Assembly: GCF_029960785.1 (NCBI RefSeq)
Contig: NZ_JASBQE010000010.1
Coordinates: 124,001-188,000, forward strand
Direction: 5' to 3'
DNA length: 64,000 nt
Source of the DNA: Polyangium sp. 15x6
Lineage (GTDB): Bacteria; Myxococcota_A; Polyangia; Polyangiales; Polyangiaceae
The translations under genes and the position numbers were made by a program. The notes under the pieces are model-generated. The model did not search any database and was not told the DNA's origin. It saw only the letters and a list, made by a program, of their open reading frames with translations. Position 1 is the stretch's first letter. Each line of letters starts with the position of its first letter. Positions 34,220 to 43,235 of the stretch are shown in pieces.

Positions 34220-36223
34220 ATGTCCCAGCGCTTCATCGCCGGCAAATACGAGCTCGTGCGGCAGATCGGGCGTGGGGCCATGGGCTACATCTGGGAGGCG
34301 CTCGATCAACATCTGCGCCGGCGCGTGGCGCTGAAGCTCATGTCGCCGGACCACGTGGCCTCGCCCACGGCGCGGGCCCGGTTCGACCGGGAGGCGAAGG
34401 CGATTGCGCAGCTTCGGAATCAGCACGTGGTGCAGATTTACGATTACGGCATTGACGAGGGTTCGCCGTACATCGTGATGGAGCTGCTCGAGGGCGAGGA
34501 CTTCGAGAGCCGGCTCGAACGGATCGAGCGGATCCCGCTCGGCGCGCTCGTGCCAATCGTGACGCAGGCGGCGATCGGCCTCGCCGCGGCGCACGCGAAG
34601 GGCATCGTGCACCGCGATTTCAAGCCCGCGAACGTGTTCATGGCGCGCGGTGAAGCCGACGAGACGGTCAAGATCCTCGATTTCGGCGTGGTGTCGATGC
34701 TGACGAGCGAGGACGATCCGACGGAGGACGAGCTTCAGCTCACGTCGGCGGGCAGCATCGTGGGGACGCCGCTCTACATGAGCCCCGAGCAGATCCGCTG
34801 CGGCGCCGTGGATCTGCGGAGCGATCTGTGGTCGCTCGCGGTCCTCGCCTATCGGGCCCTGACGGGGCAGCACCCATTCCCAGGGCAATGGCTGGGAATG
34901 CTGATGGTGCGCATTTGCACCGATCCGTTCCCGGCGCCGTCGACCATTCTGAAGGAGCTGCCGCCGGAGGTCGATCGATTCTTCGAGCGGGCGCTGGCGA
35001 AGGACCCGGACAAGCGTTTCCGCTCGGCGCGGGAGTTCGCCAGCGCATTCGCGGCGCTCGCCGAGCGCAAGGAGCAGGGGACGGCGAAGATCCTCGTCGT
35101 CGACGACGAGCCGGACGTCCCGCACCTCATCAAGCAGCGCTTTCGTCAGCAGATCAAGAAAGAGATTTACACGTTCGTCTTCGCGACGAACGGCGAGAGC
35201 GCGCTCGAGGAGCTGCGCAAACACGGCGACATCGACGTCGTCCTGACCGACATCAACATGCCGGGCATGGACGGGCTCACGTTCCTCTCGCGCGTGGGCG
35301 ACGTGAACCCGCTCGTCCGGACGATCATCGTCTCGGCCTACGGCGACATGAGCAACATTCGCACCGCGATGAACCGCGGCGCGTTCGATTTCCTGGTCAA
35401 ACCGATCGATTTCAAGGACCTCGAGGTCACGATCGAGAAGACACTGAAGCACGTGACCGAGCTCAGGTCGAACGCACGTTCGACCGAGGAAAACAGCGTG
35501 CTGCGCATGTTCGTGAGCCCGAGCCTGGTCGACCGGCTGCGCTCGGCGTCGCCGTTCGCCGCGATCGATACCTGGCAAGGCACGGTCGTGTTCATCGACG
35601 TGGCAGGCTTCCACGCGAATTCGAAGACGCAGGCGCCGAATGAACGCGTGCGCACGCTGAACGCGAATTTCGAGGTGATCGTGCCGGCCGTGACGAACCG
35701 CGGCGGCGTGGTCGACAAGTTCCTCGGCGACGCGGTGATGGCGACGTTCCGGGGCGACCATCACGTGGCGCGCGCGCTCGAAGCGAGCCTCGACGTGCGC
35801 ATGCAGCTCCGGACGCTAGCATTACGCGCCGGTCAGGATTCGCCGTTCGCGCTCGGCGTATCGATCGGCGTGGCGACGGGGGAAATGCTGTCCGGCGAGA
35901 TCGGGTCGAAGGCGTTCGGCCGCCTCGATTACACGATCCTCGGCGAGGTGCCGCGCGCGGCGGCGATGCTGCAGGGGGCGGCCACGAAGAATCAGATCTT
36001 GATGAATCGAGGCGCGTTCGACGTCGCGCGAGATTCATTCGATTGCGTGCCCATGCACCCGAATACGAGCGAGCCGATGGAAGCGTTCGAGCTCGTGCGT
36101 CGGGCGGGCGGAGATCTGATCGGCGGCAGGGGTGGGCCGAATTCGATGGCCGAGACGATCGACCTGTCGGGCGGCCCGTCGGGCGGGAACGCGGCGACCG
36201 GGGGCGGGTCGCCGCTGATCTGA
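34220..36223 (+). CDS. Ser/Thr kinase - receiver - adenylate/guanylate cyclase fusion
   Basis: A 667-residue protein with three signalling domains. Kinase (~10-275): Lys39 in VALKLMSP, H131-R132-D133 in HRDFKPANVF, D154-F155-G156. Receiver (~290-410): VVDDEPD, phosphoacceptor Asp344 in TDINMPGMDG, Lys in FLVKPIDF. Class III nucleotide cyclase (~435-600): metal Asp460 in FIDVAGFH and Asp504 in FLGDAVMATF. There is no membrane segment. It lies 123 bases from the divergent ABC-F gene. The combination suggests that phosphorylation controls cyclic-nucleotide synthesis, or that the cyclase domain only senses. Confidence 0.88.
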   Translation: MSQRFIAGKYELVRQIGRGAMGYIWEALDQHLRRRVALKLMSPDHVASPTARARFDREAKAIAQLRNQHVVQIYDYGIDEGSPYIVMELLEGEDFESRLERIERIPLGALVPIVTQAAIGLAAAHAKGIVHRDFKPANVFMARGEADETVKILDFGVVSMLTSEDDPTEDELQLTSAGSIVGTPLYMSPEQIRCGAVDLRSDLWSLAVLAYRALTGQHPFPGQWLGMLMVRICTDPFPAPSTILKELPPEVDRFFERALAKDPDKRFRSAREFASAFAALAERKEQGTAKILVVDDEPDVPHLIKQRFRQQIKKEIYTFVFATNGESALEELRKHGDIDVVLTDINMPGMDGLTFLSRVGDVNPLVRTIIVSAYGDMSNIRTAMNRGAFDFLVKPIDFKDLEVTIEKTLKHVTELRSNARSTEENSVLRMFVSPSLVDRLRSASPFAAIDTWQGTVVFIDVAGFHANSKTQAPNERVRTLNANFEVIVPAVTNRGGVVDKFLGDAVMATFRGDHHVARALEASLDVRMQLRTLALRAGQDSPFALGVSIGVATGEMLSGEIGSKAFGRLDYTILGEVPRAAAMLQGAATKNQILMNRGAFDVARDSFDCVPMHPNTSEPMEAFELVRRAGGDLIGGRGGPNSMAETIDLSGGPSGGNAATGGGSPLI

Positions 36224-36224
36224 T

Positions 36225-37526
36225 TCACGGATGCTGGCTGCGCGCCGCCTCGCGCTCCTGGCGCATGCGGCGGTGCTTGAGCTCGGGCGACTCGGCGACG
36301 GCCATGCCGATGAGGCGGAAGGCCTCGAGGAAGTGCTTGAGGCCGATCCGGATGAGCTCGGGGCTCACCTCGCCGACGTCGGGGTAGCCGCGGCCCTCGG
36401 CGTCGGGCGCTACCTTGCCCCAGTTCGCGAAGAGCCGGCCCCACTCGCTCGCGAGCACGCGCTGCACGTTCTTCTGCGCGTACATCGGGTACCAGAACGC
36501 GTCGTGGTACGCGACGGACGCGACGTAGGCCCACGGCGCGAGCCACGTCTTCAGCGACCACTCGACCGGCTTCTTCAACGGGCCCCAGTAGATCCGGTGC
36601 TGGTTGCGCGAGGCGAAGGTCATCTCCTTGAACGGGCCCTGGAAGTCCCACTTGTCGTTCAGCGCGTCGACGTCGCCGACGATCTCGATGTCGCGCACGT
36701 CGCCGCAGCCGAGGCCGAGGTCGTGCGCGAGGCGGACGAACTTGAGGTCCTTGAGCGGGTCGAAGCCCATGAGCTTGCCCGCGACCGCGTCGATCGCGAC
36801 CTGATCGGCCGACGCGAGGATCACGTTCTTCACGTGCGGGATCATGCAGCGCGGCCCCGGGCCGTCGCCGGCGAAGGTCCCGTCCATCACGGCGAAGACG
36901 CCGCGGTGGATCTTCTTCTGGATCATCAGGAGATCGACGAGCGTCTCGTGGATGACCGGGTGCGTCCAGTGGCGGTGCTCGTTCAAGAGGCCGCCGAACG
37001 CGTTCTTCATCGCGCCCGTGGTCGTGGTGAAGATGTGCGTCTTCACCGTGGGCAGGTGGATGATGTTCTCGCCGATGAAGCGCTTCGGGATGCTGAAGCC
37101 CTTCGGGTAGACCTCGTTCAAGCAGAGGAACTTCTTCGTCAGGTCACCGACGGCGTCGCGCACGTCGATCCACTCCTCGCCTTCGTAGAGGTGGACGTTG
37201 CGCAAGCCGTGGGCCTGGACGACGTCGATCTGCTTGTTCTCGCGCTCGCCGAGGTGCGCGTCGATCACGACCGTGCGGTTGTGGCAGGCGTGGATCAGGT
37301 CCTTCGCGTAGCCGTCCCGCTGCATCGCGCGGATGACGCCCTCGAGCTGCCAGGGCACGGTGGACGAGCCCGGGAAGAAGAAATGCCAGGAGATGTTGAC
37401 CTTGAGGGCCGTGTCCGCGTCCTTGGCGACGACGTCCTGGTAGCCCGCCAAGTTCATCAAGCGGTGGTAGTCCTCGAGGACGGTCGCGGGGGACGTCCGC
37501 AAGATCGCGACTTTCGACTTGCTCAT
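36225..37526 (-). CDS. DUF362 domain protein
   Basis: A 433-residue protein with the DUF362 pattern: VAILRTSPATVLEDYHRLM at the start, NISWHFFFPGSSTVPWQLEGVIRAM, ENIIHLPTVKTHIFTTTTGAMKNAFGGLL and ADQVAIDAVAGKLMGFDP. Many DUF362 proteins have ferredoxin modules; none is seen here. Its biochemical role is unknown. The end of the gene nearly touches the convergent kinase-cyclase gene. Confidence 0.8.
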   Translation of the reverse strand: MSKSKVAILRTSPATVLEDYHRLMNLAGYQDVVAKDADTALKVNISWHFFFPGSSTVPWQLEGVIRAMQRDGYAKDLIHACHNRTVVIDAHLGERENKQIDVVQAHGLRNVHLYEGEEWIDVRDAVGDLTKKFLCLNEVYPKGFSIPKRFIGENIIHLPTVKTHIFTTTTGAMKNAFGGLLNEHRHWTHPVIHETLVDLLMIQKKIHRGVFAVMDGTFAGDGPGPRCMIPHVKNVILASADQVAIDAVAGKLMGFDPLKDLKFVRLAHDLGLGCGDVRDIEIVGDVDALNDKWDFQGPFKEMTFASRNQHRIYWGPLKKPVEWSLKTWLAPWAYVASVAYHDAFWYPMYAQKNVQRVLASEWGRLFANWGKVAPDAEGRGYPDVGEVSPELIRIGLKHFLEAFRLIGMAVAESPELKHRRMRQEREAARSQHP

Positions 37527-37640
37527 CTAGACCTCGGCGCTTTCGGGCCTGCATATAGCATGGGAGGCGCAGGGGGCCGCCGATGCCGCCTCGGGCGTTG
37601 CAGATCGCCGCCAGGATGGGTAGGATCCGGTCCAAGACGA

Positions 37641-37723
37641 GCCGAAGTGGCGGAATGGCAAACGCGGTGGATTCAAAATCCACTGTCCTCACGGGCTTGT
37701 GGGTTCGAGTCCCACCTTCGGTA
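37641..37723 (+). tRNA. tRNA-Leu(CAA)
   Basis: An 83-nt class II tRNA. Acceptor GCCGAAG/CUUCGGU with G1-U72, D stem GCG/CGC, anticodon arm GUGGA-UUCAAAA-UCCAC with anticodon CAA at 37674-37676, long variable arm (TGTCCTCACGGGCTT), T arm GUGGG-UUCGAGU-CCCAC, discriminator A. CC but not A of the CCA end is encoded. It reads UUG codons, which are rare in this GC-rich genome. Confidence 0.95.
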
Positions 37724-37798
37724 CCGAGTTCGTCGCCGCAAAGCAGGCAGTAGCAGCGCGAAGAGGCGAGTTTGAAGCGGGCAAGGGCGCGTTCGGGG

Positions 37799-38398
37799 AT
37801 GGAGCCGCTCGTCGCGGTGCTCGCCCGGGAGCACGGGATCACGCCGCCGTCGGACACGGCGCGCTCGCCCGTCCACGCACGAGACTGGGAGGCCGCCGTA
37901 GGTTCGCGCATCGCGGCGCGCGCGCGGCCGGTCAAGCTGGAGCGCGGCGTGCTTCACGTGCGCGCGGCGAGCGCGACGTGGGCGCAGGAGCTCTCGATGC
38001 TGTGCGAGCCGATCCTCGCGCAGCTCAAGGCGAGGGGCATCCAGGTCGAGTCGCTGCGCTTCCGCGTGGGGCCCGTCGACCCGCCCGAGCGGGCGAAGAC
38101 ACGGAACGACGTGCGCATCGCGCCGCCGGCCGTGAAGCTGCCCGAGCCGCTCGCCGCGCAGATCGAGCACGTGGCCGATGAAGCGCTGCGCGAGGCGATC
38201 CGACGCGCGGCGTCGAAGAACCTCGGATGGCAACGCATGCGCGCGAGCCGCAAGAGGACGGCGGCGCCCGAGGCCGATGCGGCTACGACGACGCGAGCCG
38301 CTCGAGGCCCTCGACCCGCTGCACCAGAAAACGCTCCGCAGGACCGAGCTGGGGCGCAATCTTCTGCAGCTCCGCGACGTACGCGCGGATCAACCTGA
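37799..38398 (+). CDS. DUF721 (DciA-like) protein
   Basis: A 199-residue protein. Residues ~20-95 match the DUF721/DciA core (ARDWEAAVGSRIAARARPVKLERGVLHVRAASATWAQELSMLCEPIL). DciA helps load the replicative helicase in bacteria without DnaC. The C-terminal tail is basic and Ala-rich and overlaps the end of the convergent FHA gene by 116 bases, which is unusually long, so the true end could be questioned. A TTG at 37772 with GAGG upstream is an alternative start. Confidence 0.72.
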   Translation: MEPLVAVLAREHGITPPSDTARSPVHARDWEAAVGSRIAARARPVKLERGVLHVRAASATWAQELSMLCEPILAQLKARGIQVESLRFRVGPVDPPERAKTRNDVRIAPPAVKLPEPLAAQIEHVADEALREAIRRAASKNLGWQRMRASRKRTAAPEADAATTTRAARGPRPAAPENAPQDRAGAQSSAAPRRTRGST

Positions 38399-39149
38399 TG
38401 TCGTAGCCCTTGGCCTTGCGCACGATCGTGTAGAGCTCGTCGATCACGGAGCCGGGCAAGGGCGCGCTGATCGTCGTGTAGAGATCGAAGACGTAGTCGA
38501 TCCACGAGCCCTTCGTCGTCGCCGCGGCGAGGCGCGCGGCGTAGAGCGCGGCGTACTCGGCGACGCCTCCCTTCGGACGCTGGCCCGTCTTGGCGCGCTT
38601 CAGGATGCCCTGCAGGAGCGAGGCGAGGATGCGCTCGGCCTCGTCGGCGCGGCCCATCGCGAGCGCCTTGTCCGCGACGCCGCAGAGCAGGCGCACCGAC
38701 TGGAAACGTCGCGACGTCTCCGATCGACCGCCGAGCCGGATGTCGACCTCGCCCTTCGAGTCGATCGCCGCGGCCTCGATGGAGGCATGGATCTCGGCGA
38801 CCTGCATGCCGCCGATCGTCTGCATCGCGCGGCGATGTTCTTCGTCCGCGAGCGGGCCCGAGCGCGGCTCGTCGGTCTTGTAGATGATGATCTCCTGGTT
38901 GCCGATGCGGATCTTGTCGCCCGGCACGAGCTCGCGCGGACCATCGATGCGCACGCCGTTGACGAGCACGCCGTTGCGGCTGCCGAGGTCCTTCGCGACG
39001 ACGCCGTTCGAGCCCACGACGAGCGCGGCGTGCTTGCGCGACACGAGCGGATCATCGACCGCGAGCTGGCACTCGGGCCCGCGCCCGACGACGAACTCCC
39101 CGAACGGGAGTTCGAGGTCATGCGCGAGGTAGCGGATCCTGAACGGCAT
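38283..39149 (-). CDS. FHA-domain protein, copy 1
   Basis: A 288-residue protein. The FHA domain (~1-95) has VVGRGPECQLAVDDPLVSRKHAALVV and DLGSRNGVLVNGVRI, with the Arg, Ser-Arg-x-His and Asn-Gly residues that bind phosphothreonine. The C-terminal ~190 residues are helical. It is a paralogue of the gene 9 bases upstream (same order, similar C-terminus). It probably docks on targets of the many Ser/Thr kinases. Confidence 0.88.
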   Translation of the reverse strand: MPFRIRYLAHDLELPFGEFVVGRGPECQLAVDDPLVSRKHAALVVGSNGVVAKDLGSRNGVLVNGVRIDGPRELVPGDKIRIGNQEIIIYKTDEPRSGPLADEEHRRAMQTIGGMQVAEIHASIEAAAIDSKGEVDIRLGGRSETSRRFQSVRLLCGVADKALAMGRADEAERILASLLQGILKRAKTGQRPKGGVAEYAALYAARLAAATTKGSWIDYVFDLYTTISAPLPGSVIDELYTIVRKAKGYDIRLIRAYVAELQKIAPQLGPAERFLVQRVEGLERLASS

Positions 39150-39158
39150 GTCGCAACC

Positions 39159-40097
39159 TCACTTGAGCCCGCCGAGGCGCTCGAGGCCCTCGAGTCGTTG
39201 CTGCACGAAACGCTCGCTGGGGCTGAAGCTCGAAGAGCGGCTCCGCAGCGACTCCGTGTACGCCCGCATCTTGCCCATGTCGAGCGTCTTGACCTTGCGC
39301 ACCGCCGAGTAGAGCTCGTCGACGACCGTGCCCGGCACGAGCTGATCGATGCGCGTGTAGAGATCGAAGATGTAGTCGATCCAGATGCCCCTGCCCGTGG
39401 CCGACGCGAGCTTCGCCGCGTAGATGGCGGCCGTCGACGCGAGGTCGACCGGCGGCGGCTGACCGTCGCGCGCCTTCTGCAGCACGTCGTTCAGCGAGCG
39501 AAGCAAGATGCGCTCGGCCTCCTCGGCGCGGCCCATCGCGAGCGCTTTGTCCGCGACGCTGCCGATGAGCGAGAGCGCGTTGACGTGCCGATCGGGCTGC
39601 GCGTTCGCCGCGAGCGTGGCGAGGTTCGCGCTGTTCACGCTCGGCGTCGGGGCCGTGTTGTGCTGCGACGCGACGCCGGGCGCCGTGTAGTCGGTCCAGA
39701 AGTCCTCGCGCGTGTCGAAGCCCTCGTGGCCCGCCACGGTCGGCATGCGCGCCGAGCGCGCGACGCTGCGCGGATGGCCGAACGCGATCGACTCGGGCAC
39801 ACTCGAGAGGCCCTCCTCGGGGATGTTCTCGAGCACCATCTCCTGACCGCCGATGGTGATGTGATCACCGTGCGAGAGCTTCTGCGGTCCCTCGATCTTC
39901 GTGCCGTTCAAGCTCACGCCGTTGCGGCTGCCGAGGTCCTCGATCGTGACGCTGTCGCCGCGCACGGTGAGGAGCGCGTGCCTGCGTGATACCAGCGGAT
40001 CGTCGAGCGCGAGCTGGCAGTCGGCGCTGCGGCCGATCACGAACTGGCCCAGCGGCACTTCGAGCTCGTGCGACAGATACCGCAGTCGGACCGCCAT
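39159..40097 (-). CDS. FHA-domain protein, copy 2
   Basis: A 312-residue paralogue of the next gene: VIGRSADCQLALDDPLVSRRHALLTV, DLGSRNGVSLNGTKI. A linker of ~50 residues (IPEEGLSSVPESIAF) separates the FHA from a helical C-terminus that resembles copy 1 (SVADKALAMGRAEEAERILLRSLNDVL against GVADKALAMGRADEAERILASLL). Tandem duplication with linker divergence is the simplest explanation. Confidence 0.88.
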   Translation of the reverse strand: MAVRLRYLSHELEVPLGQFVIGRSADCQLALDDPLVSRRHALLTVRGDSVTIEDLGSRNGVSLNGTKIEGPQKLSHGDHITIGGQEMVLENIPEEGLSSVPESIAFGHPRSVARSARMPTVAGHEGFDTREDFWTDYTAPGVASQHNTAPTPSVNSANLATLAANAQPDRHVNALSLIGSVADKALAMGRAEEAERILLRSLNDVLQKARDGQPPPVDLASTAAIYAAKLASATGRGIWIDYIFDLYTRIDQLVPGTVVDELYSAVRKVKTLDMGKMRAYTESLRSRSSSFSPSERFVQQRLEGLERLGGLK

Positions 40098-40176
40098 GTT
40101 CGAGCCATACCAATGGCGCAGAACGCCGTCAAAGCGGCTCTTTTCGGTCCGGCCGAAGGCCCCCCCGAAAGACGGG

Positions 40177-40683
40177 CTACCCTCGGCCCGCGCCCTCCTC
40201 GGACAGAACCCGCAAGAGGAAGACGAGCAGCCGCGGATGCGAGAGGAGCCCGTAAATCGTGAGCTTTTCGTCCGTCATCGCACGCGCCATGTCCCACAAT
40301 GTCGCACCACCCTCCGGCGTACGCATGAACACCTTCGGGAGGCGCAACCAGCGGGACAGGCCGACGTTCGCGAGGCGCCGCAGGACGGCTTCGTCGCCGC
40401 AAAGAGTCACCGAGGGGATGCCCACGGTGCCGTCGTGGATCGTCAGGCGACCGTGATCGAAGCGCATCGTGAGCGTCTGCGTCGTGTCCTGCGCCACGAT
40501 GAGCACGGAGCCACGAAGGGCGCGAAAGTCCTGCATTTTCCGGGCGGAGCGGGTGACGTTCTGCCGGATCCGGTCGGCGAGCAGGATCGCGAGTGTGTTT
40601 TCTTCCGTGCCTTCGGCGAGGTCGATGATCGGGTCCACGGTGCCGCTCGTCCCGGGCTTTGACGCGCCGGGTGAGAGGAGCAT
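40177..40683 (-). CDS. Conserved hypothetical, possibly SCP2-like
   Basis: A 168-residue soluble protein. The segment TTQTLTMRFDHGRLTIHDGTVGIPSVTLCGDEAVLRRL resembles the strand order of SCP2 sterol-carrier-like proteins (acyl-binding), but the similarity is judged by eye and weak. The C-terminus ends in FLLRVLSEEG. It lies between the FHA pair and purD on the same strand. Confidence 0.55.
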   Translation of the reverse strand: MLLSPGASKPGTSGTVDPIIDLAEGTEENTLAILLADRIRQNVTRSARKMQDFRALRGSVLIVAQDTTQTLTMRFDHGRLTIHDGTVGIPSVTLCGDEAVLRRLANVGLSRWLRLPKVFMRTPEGGATLWDMARAMTDEKLTIYGLLSHPRLLVFLLRVLSEEGAGRG

Positions 40684-40710
40684 GACGAAGGCGCGCCGCG
40701 CGGTCGAGCG

Positions 40711-42054
40711 CTACCGCGCGCCGGGGAGGGCCGAGGCGCCGATGTCGGCGCGGAAGTGCGCGCCCGCGAAGGAGATACGCCGCGCCGCCTCGTAGGCACG
40801 CTCCCGCGCCTCGAAGATCGAAGTCCCGACGGCCGTGATGGCGAGCACGCGCCCGCCCGCGGTGACGATCCCCTCGGCGGTCCTCTTCGTGCCCGCATGA
40901 AATACGACCACGCCGGGCACGTTCGCAGCCTCGTCGAGCCCGCGGATCACGTCGCCCGCGCGCGGCGTGCCCGGATATCCGGCCGCCGCGAGCACCACGA
41001 CGACCGCGCTTCGCTCCGGCGCGACGCGGACCGACGTGGGATCGAGCTTGCCGCTCGCGACCGACGCGCACATCGCGGCGAGGTCGCCGTCGAGGAGCGC
41101 GACGAGCGCCTCGCACTCGGGATCCCCGAAGCGGACATTATGTTCGAGCAGCAACGGATCGCCGGCGGGCGTGATCATGAGCCCCGCGAAGAGCACGCCG
41201 CGGAAGGGACGGCCCTCGGCGCGCATGCCATCGATCGTCGGTCGCAAGATCTCCCGCTCGATGCGCGCGAGCAACTCGGGCCCGACGTGCGGCGACGGCG
41301 CGAACACGCCCATGCCGCCCGTGTTCGGGCCTCGGTCGCCGTCGAAGACACGCTTGTGATCCCGGGCGACGGGCAGCACGAGGAGCGACGTCCCATCGGT
41401 GACCGCGAGGACGCTCGCCTCCTCGCCGACGAGCGCCTCCTCGATCACGACCGTGCGCCCCGCGTCGCCGAAGCGACGCTCGACGAGCATCGCGCGCGCC
41501 GCCTCGATCGCCTCCGCCTCGGTCTGCGCCACGACCACGCCCTTGCCCGCGCAGAGGCCATCGGCCTTCACGACCACGGGCGCGCCGCGCCGACGGATCT
41601 CCGCCTCGGCCGCGGCCATGTCCGTCACGATCTCGAAGTCCGCCGTGGGGATCCGGTGCCGCGCGGCGAACTGCTTCATGAACGCCTTCGACCCTTCGAG
41701 CCGCGCCGCCTCCGCGCTCGGCCCGAAGACCCGGATCCCCGCCGCTTCGAGCGCGTCCGACACGCCCGCGCAGAGCGGACCTTCCGGGCCCACGACCACG
41801 AGGTCCACCGCCTCGCGCCGCGCGAGCTCGACGACGTCGGCGGCATCGAGCCGCGCGCCTGCGATGGAGCGAATCGGCGCCGTGCCCGCCCCGCCCTCGT
41901 CCACGGTGCCTGCGTTGCCCGGCGCCACGAGGACCTCGGCCGTCGTGTTCGACCTCGCAAGCGCCCTGGCCAGGGCGTGCTCTCGCGCACCCGAGCCAAG
42001 CACGAGCACCCGCCGCCCCGACGACCGCTCCGATCCGGAAGCCCGCTGATTCAC
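40711..42054 (-). CDS. purD: Phosphoribosylamine-glycine ligase PurD
   Basis: A 447-residue PurD, step 2 of purine synthesis, joining 5-phosphoribosylamine and glycine with ATP. N-terminal VLVLGSGAREHALARAL, VVVGPEGPLCAGVSD, ATP-grasp region VVVKADGLCAGKGVVVA and EEALVGEEASVLAVTDG, metal site LLEHNVRFGDPECEAL. The GTG start at 42052-42054 fits the family; the frame upstream is a shadow over the SRP RNA region. Confidence 0.95.
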   Translation of the reverse strand: MNQRASGSERSSGRRVLVLGSGAREHALARALARSNTTAEVLVAPGNAGTVDEGGAGTAPIRSIAGARLDAADVVELARREAVDLVVVGPEGPLCAGVSDALEAAGIRVFGPSAEAARLEGSKAFMKQFAARHRIPTADFEIVTDMAAAEAEIRRRGAPVVVKADGLCAGKGVVVAQTEAEAIEAARAMLVERRFGDAGRTVVIEEALVGEEASVLAVTDGTSLLVLPVARDHKRVFDGDRGPNTGGMGVFAPSPHVGPELLARIEREILRPTIDGMRAEGRPFRGVLFAGLMITPAGDPLLLEHNVRFGDPECEALVALLDGDLAAMCASVASGKLDPTSVRVAPERSAVVVVLAAAGYPGTPRAGDVIRGLDEAANVPGVVVFHAGTKRTAEGIVTAGGRVLAITAVGTSIFEARERAYEAARRISFAGAHFRADIGASALPGAR

Positions 42055-42230
42055 GGTGCGCCGGCTACCACGCGCCCCGACCTCGCGCGAACGAAAAGTG
42101 GCCCCGCGCGCCGAACGAGCAGGGACGTTCGACCGCGCCCGAAGCGCAGCCCGATCTTTTTTCGGACGGGCGCTCGACAGGCGCGTTTCGATGAAGTACG
42201 ACTGTGGCCGTTCGGGACTCGTCCCGTTGT

Positions 42231-42313
<83 letters not shown>

Positions 42314-42379
42314 GCTTTTTGTCCTCGGAAGTCCCGCGGGGGTTGCTCTCCCGACGCTTGGCCGTACGCTACGGTCGTC

Positions 42380-43171
42380 GTGGATTTTCTGTCCCCGGGC
42401 AACGGCGAGCCGCGCGAGAGCCGCGTCTTCCGGTGGGTCGCGTTCGTCGCGTCCGCCGCCCTGGTCGCTGCAGGTCTGCGGTTTGCCCTGCACGAACCGC
42501 TCGTCGCCGCCGTCGTGATCGGCATCCTGCTCGCGGCGCTGGTCGGCCGTTGGCTCTCGCGAAGGCGGCTCCGGCGCGTGCTGCGATCGGGCGACGTGAT
42601 CGCGGTCCTGCGGAGCTGGGCGGGTGCGCTCGAGCGGATCCCCTACCCGGCCACGATGGCGCCGCTCATGGCGGCCACGGCGTTCGCCGCGTGCGGCTGG
42701 ATCGACAAGGCGCGCGCCGCGCTCGCCTCCGCCGAGCGAGGGCCCGTGTGGGAAGCGGCGCTCGAACATCGCCTCTTCCTCGACACGCTCCTCCTCACGT
42801 TCGAGGGCGACCGCGACGCCGCGCTCGAAAAAGCTCGTCGCCTCGTGCGCTTGCCCTTGCCGCGTGGCGAAGGCGCGCTGCGCGATCGTGTCCTCGCGTT
42901 GCGCTCCGCGGCGTTCGCGCTCGCGCGCGCCTTCGCGCATCAGAGCGAGCCCGGCGACGACGAGCTCCTCGAACGGGCGAGCGAGAACAGCCCGCTCGTC
43001 TTCTGGGCGATGCGGTATGCCGCGGCGGTCATCGCGATCGACCGCGGCGACAACGACAAGGCCACGCGCCTGCTCGCCGGCGCCCCGCCCTGGCCGGAGG
43101 AGTCGATCTTCCGCGCCTTCCACCTGGAGATCGAGGAGCGCGCGCGGCTCTCGCCGTCCCCTTGTTCGTGA
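42380..43171 (+). CDS. Membrane-anchored TPR-like protein
   Basis: A 263-residue protein with two hydrophobic segments near the start (WVAFVASAALVAAGLRFAL and PLVAAVVIGILLAALVG), then a helical region with a TPR-like rhythm (MAATAFAACGWIDKARAALASAE, AAAVIAIDRGDNDKATRLLAGAP). GTG 42380 is chosen because the longer open frame overlaps the SRP RNA. Function unknown. Confidence 0.68.
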   Translation: MDFLSPGNGEPRESRVFRWVAFVASAALVAAGLRFALHEPLVAAVVIGILLAALVGRWLSRRRLRRVLRSGDVIAVLRSWAGALERIPYPATMAPLMAATAFAACGWIDKARAALASAERGPVWEAALEHRLFLDTLLLTFEGDRDAALEKARRLVRLPLPRGEGALRDRVLALRSAAFALARAFAHQSEPGDDELLERASENSPLVFWAMRYAAAVIAIDRGDNDKATRLLAGAPPWPEESIFRAFHLEIEERARLSPSPCS

Positions 43172-43235
43172 ACGAACGATGGATGCACGAGGTCGTTCGG
43201 CAGCCGAACGGCGGCCGTGCTAGAGCGAGCGCCTG

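Noticed and set aside
37527-37640. Mobile element or attachment site next to tRNA-Leu
   Set aside because: No integrase, no direct repeat of the tRNA 3' end and no change in composition is seen near the tRNA gene.
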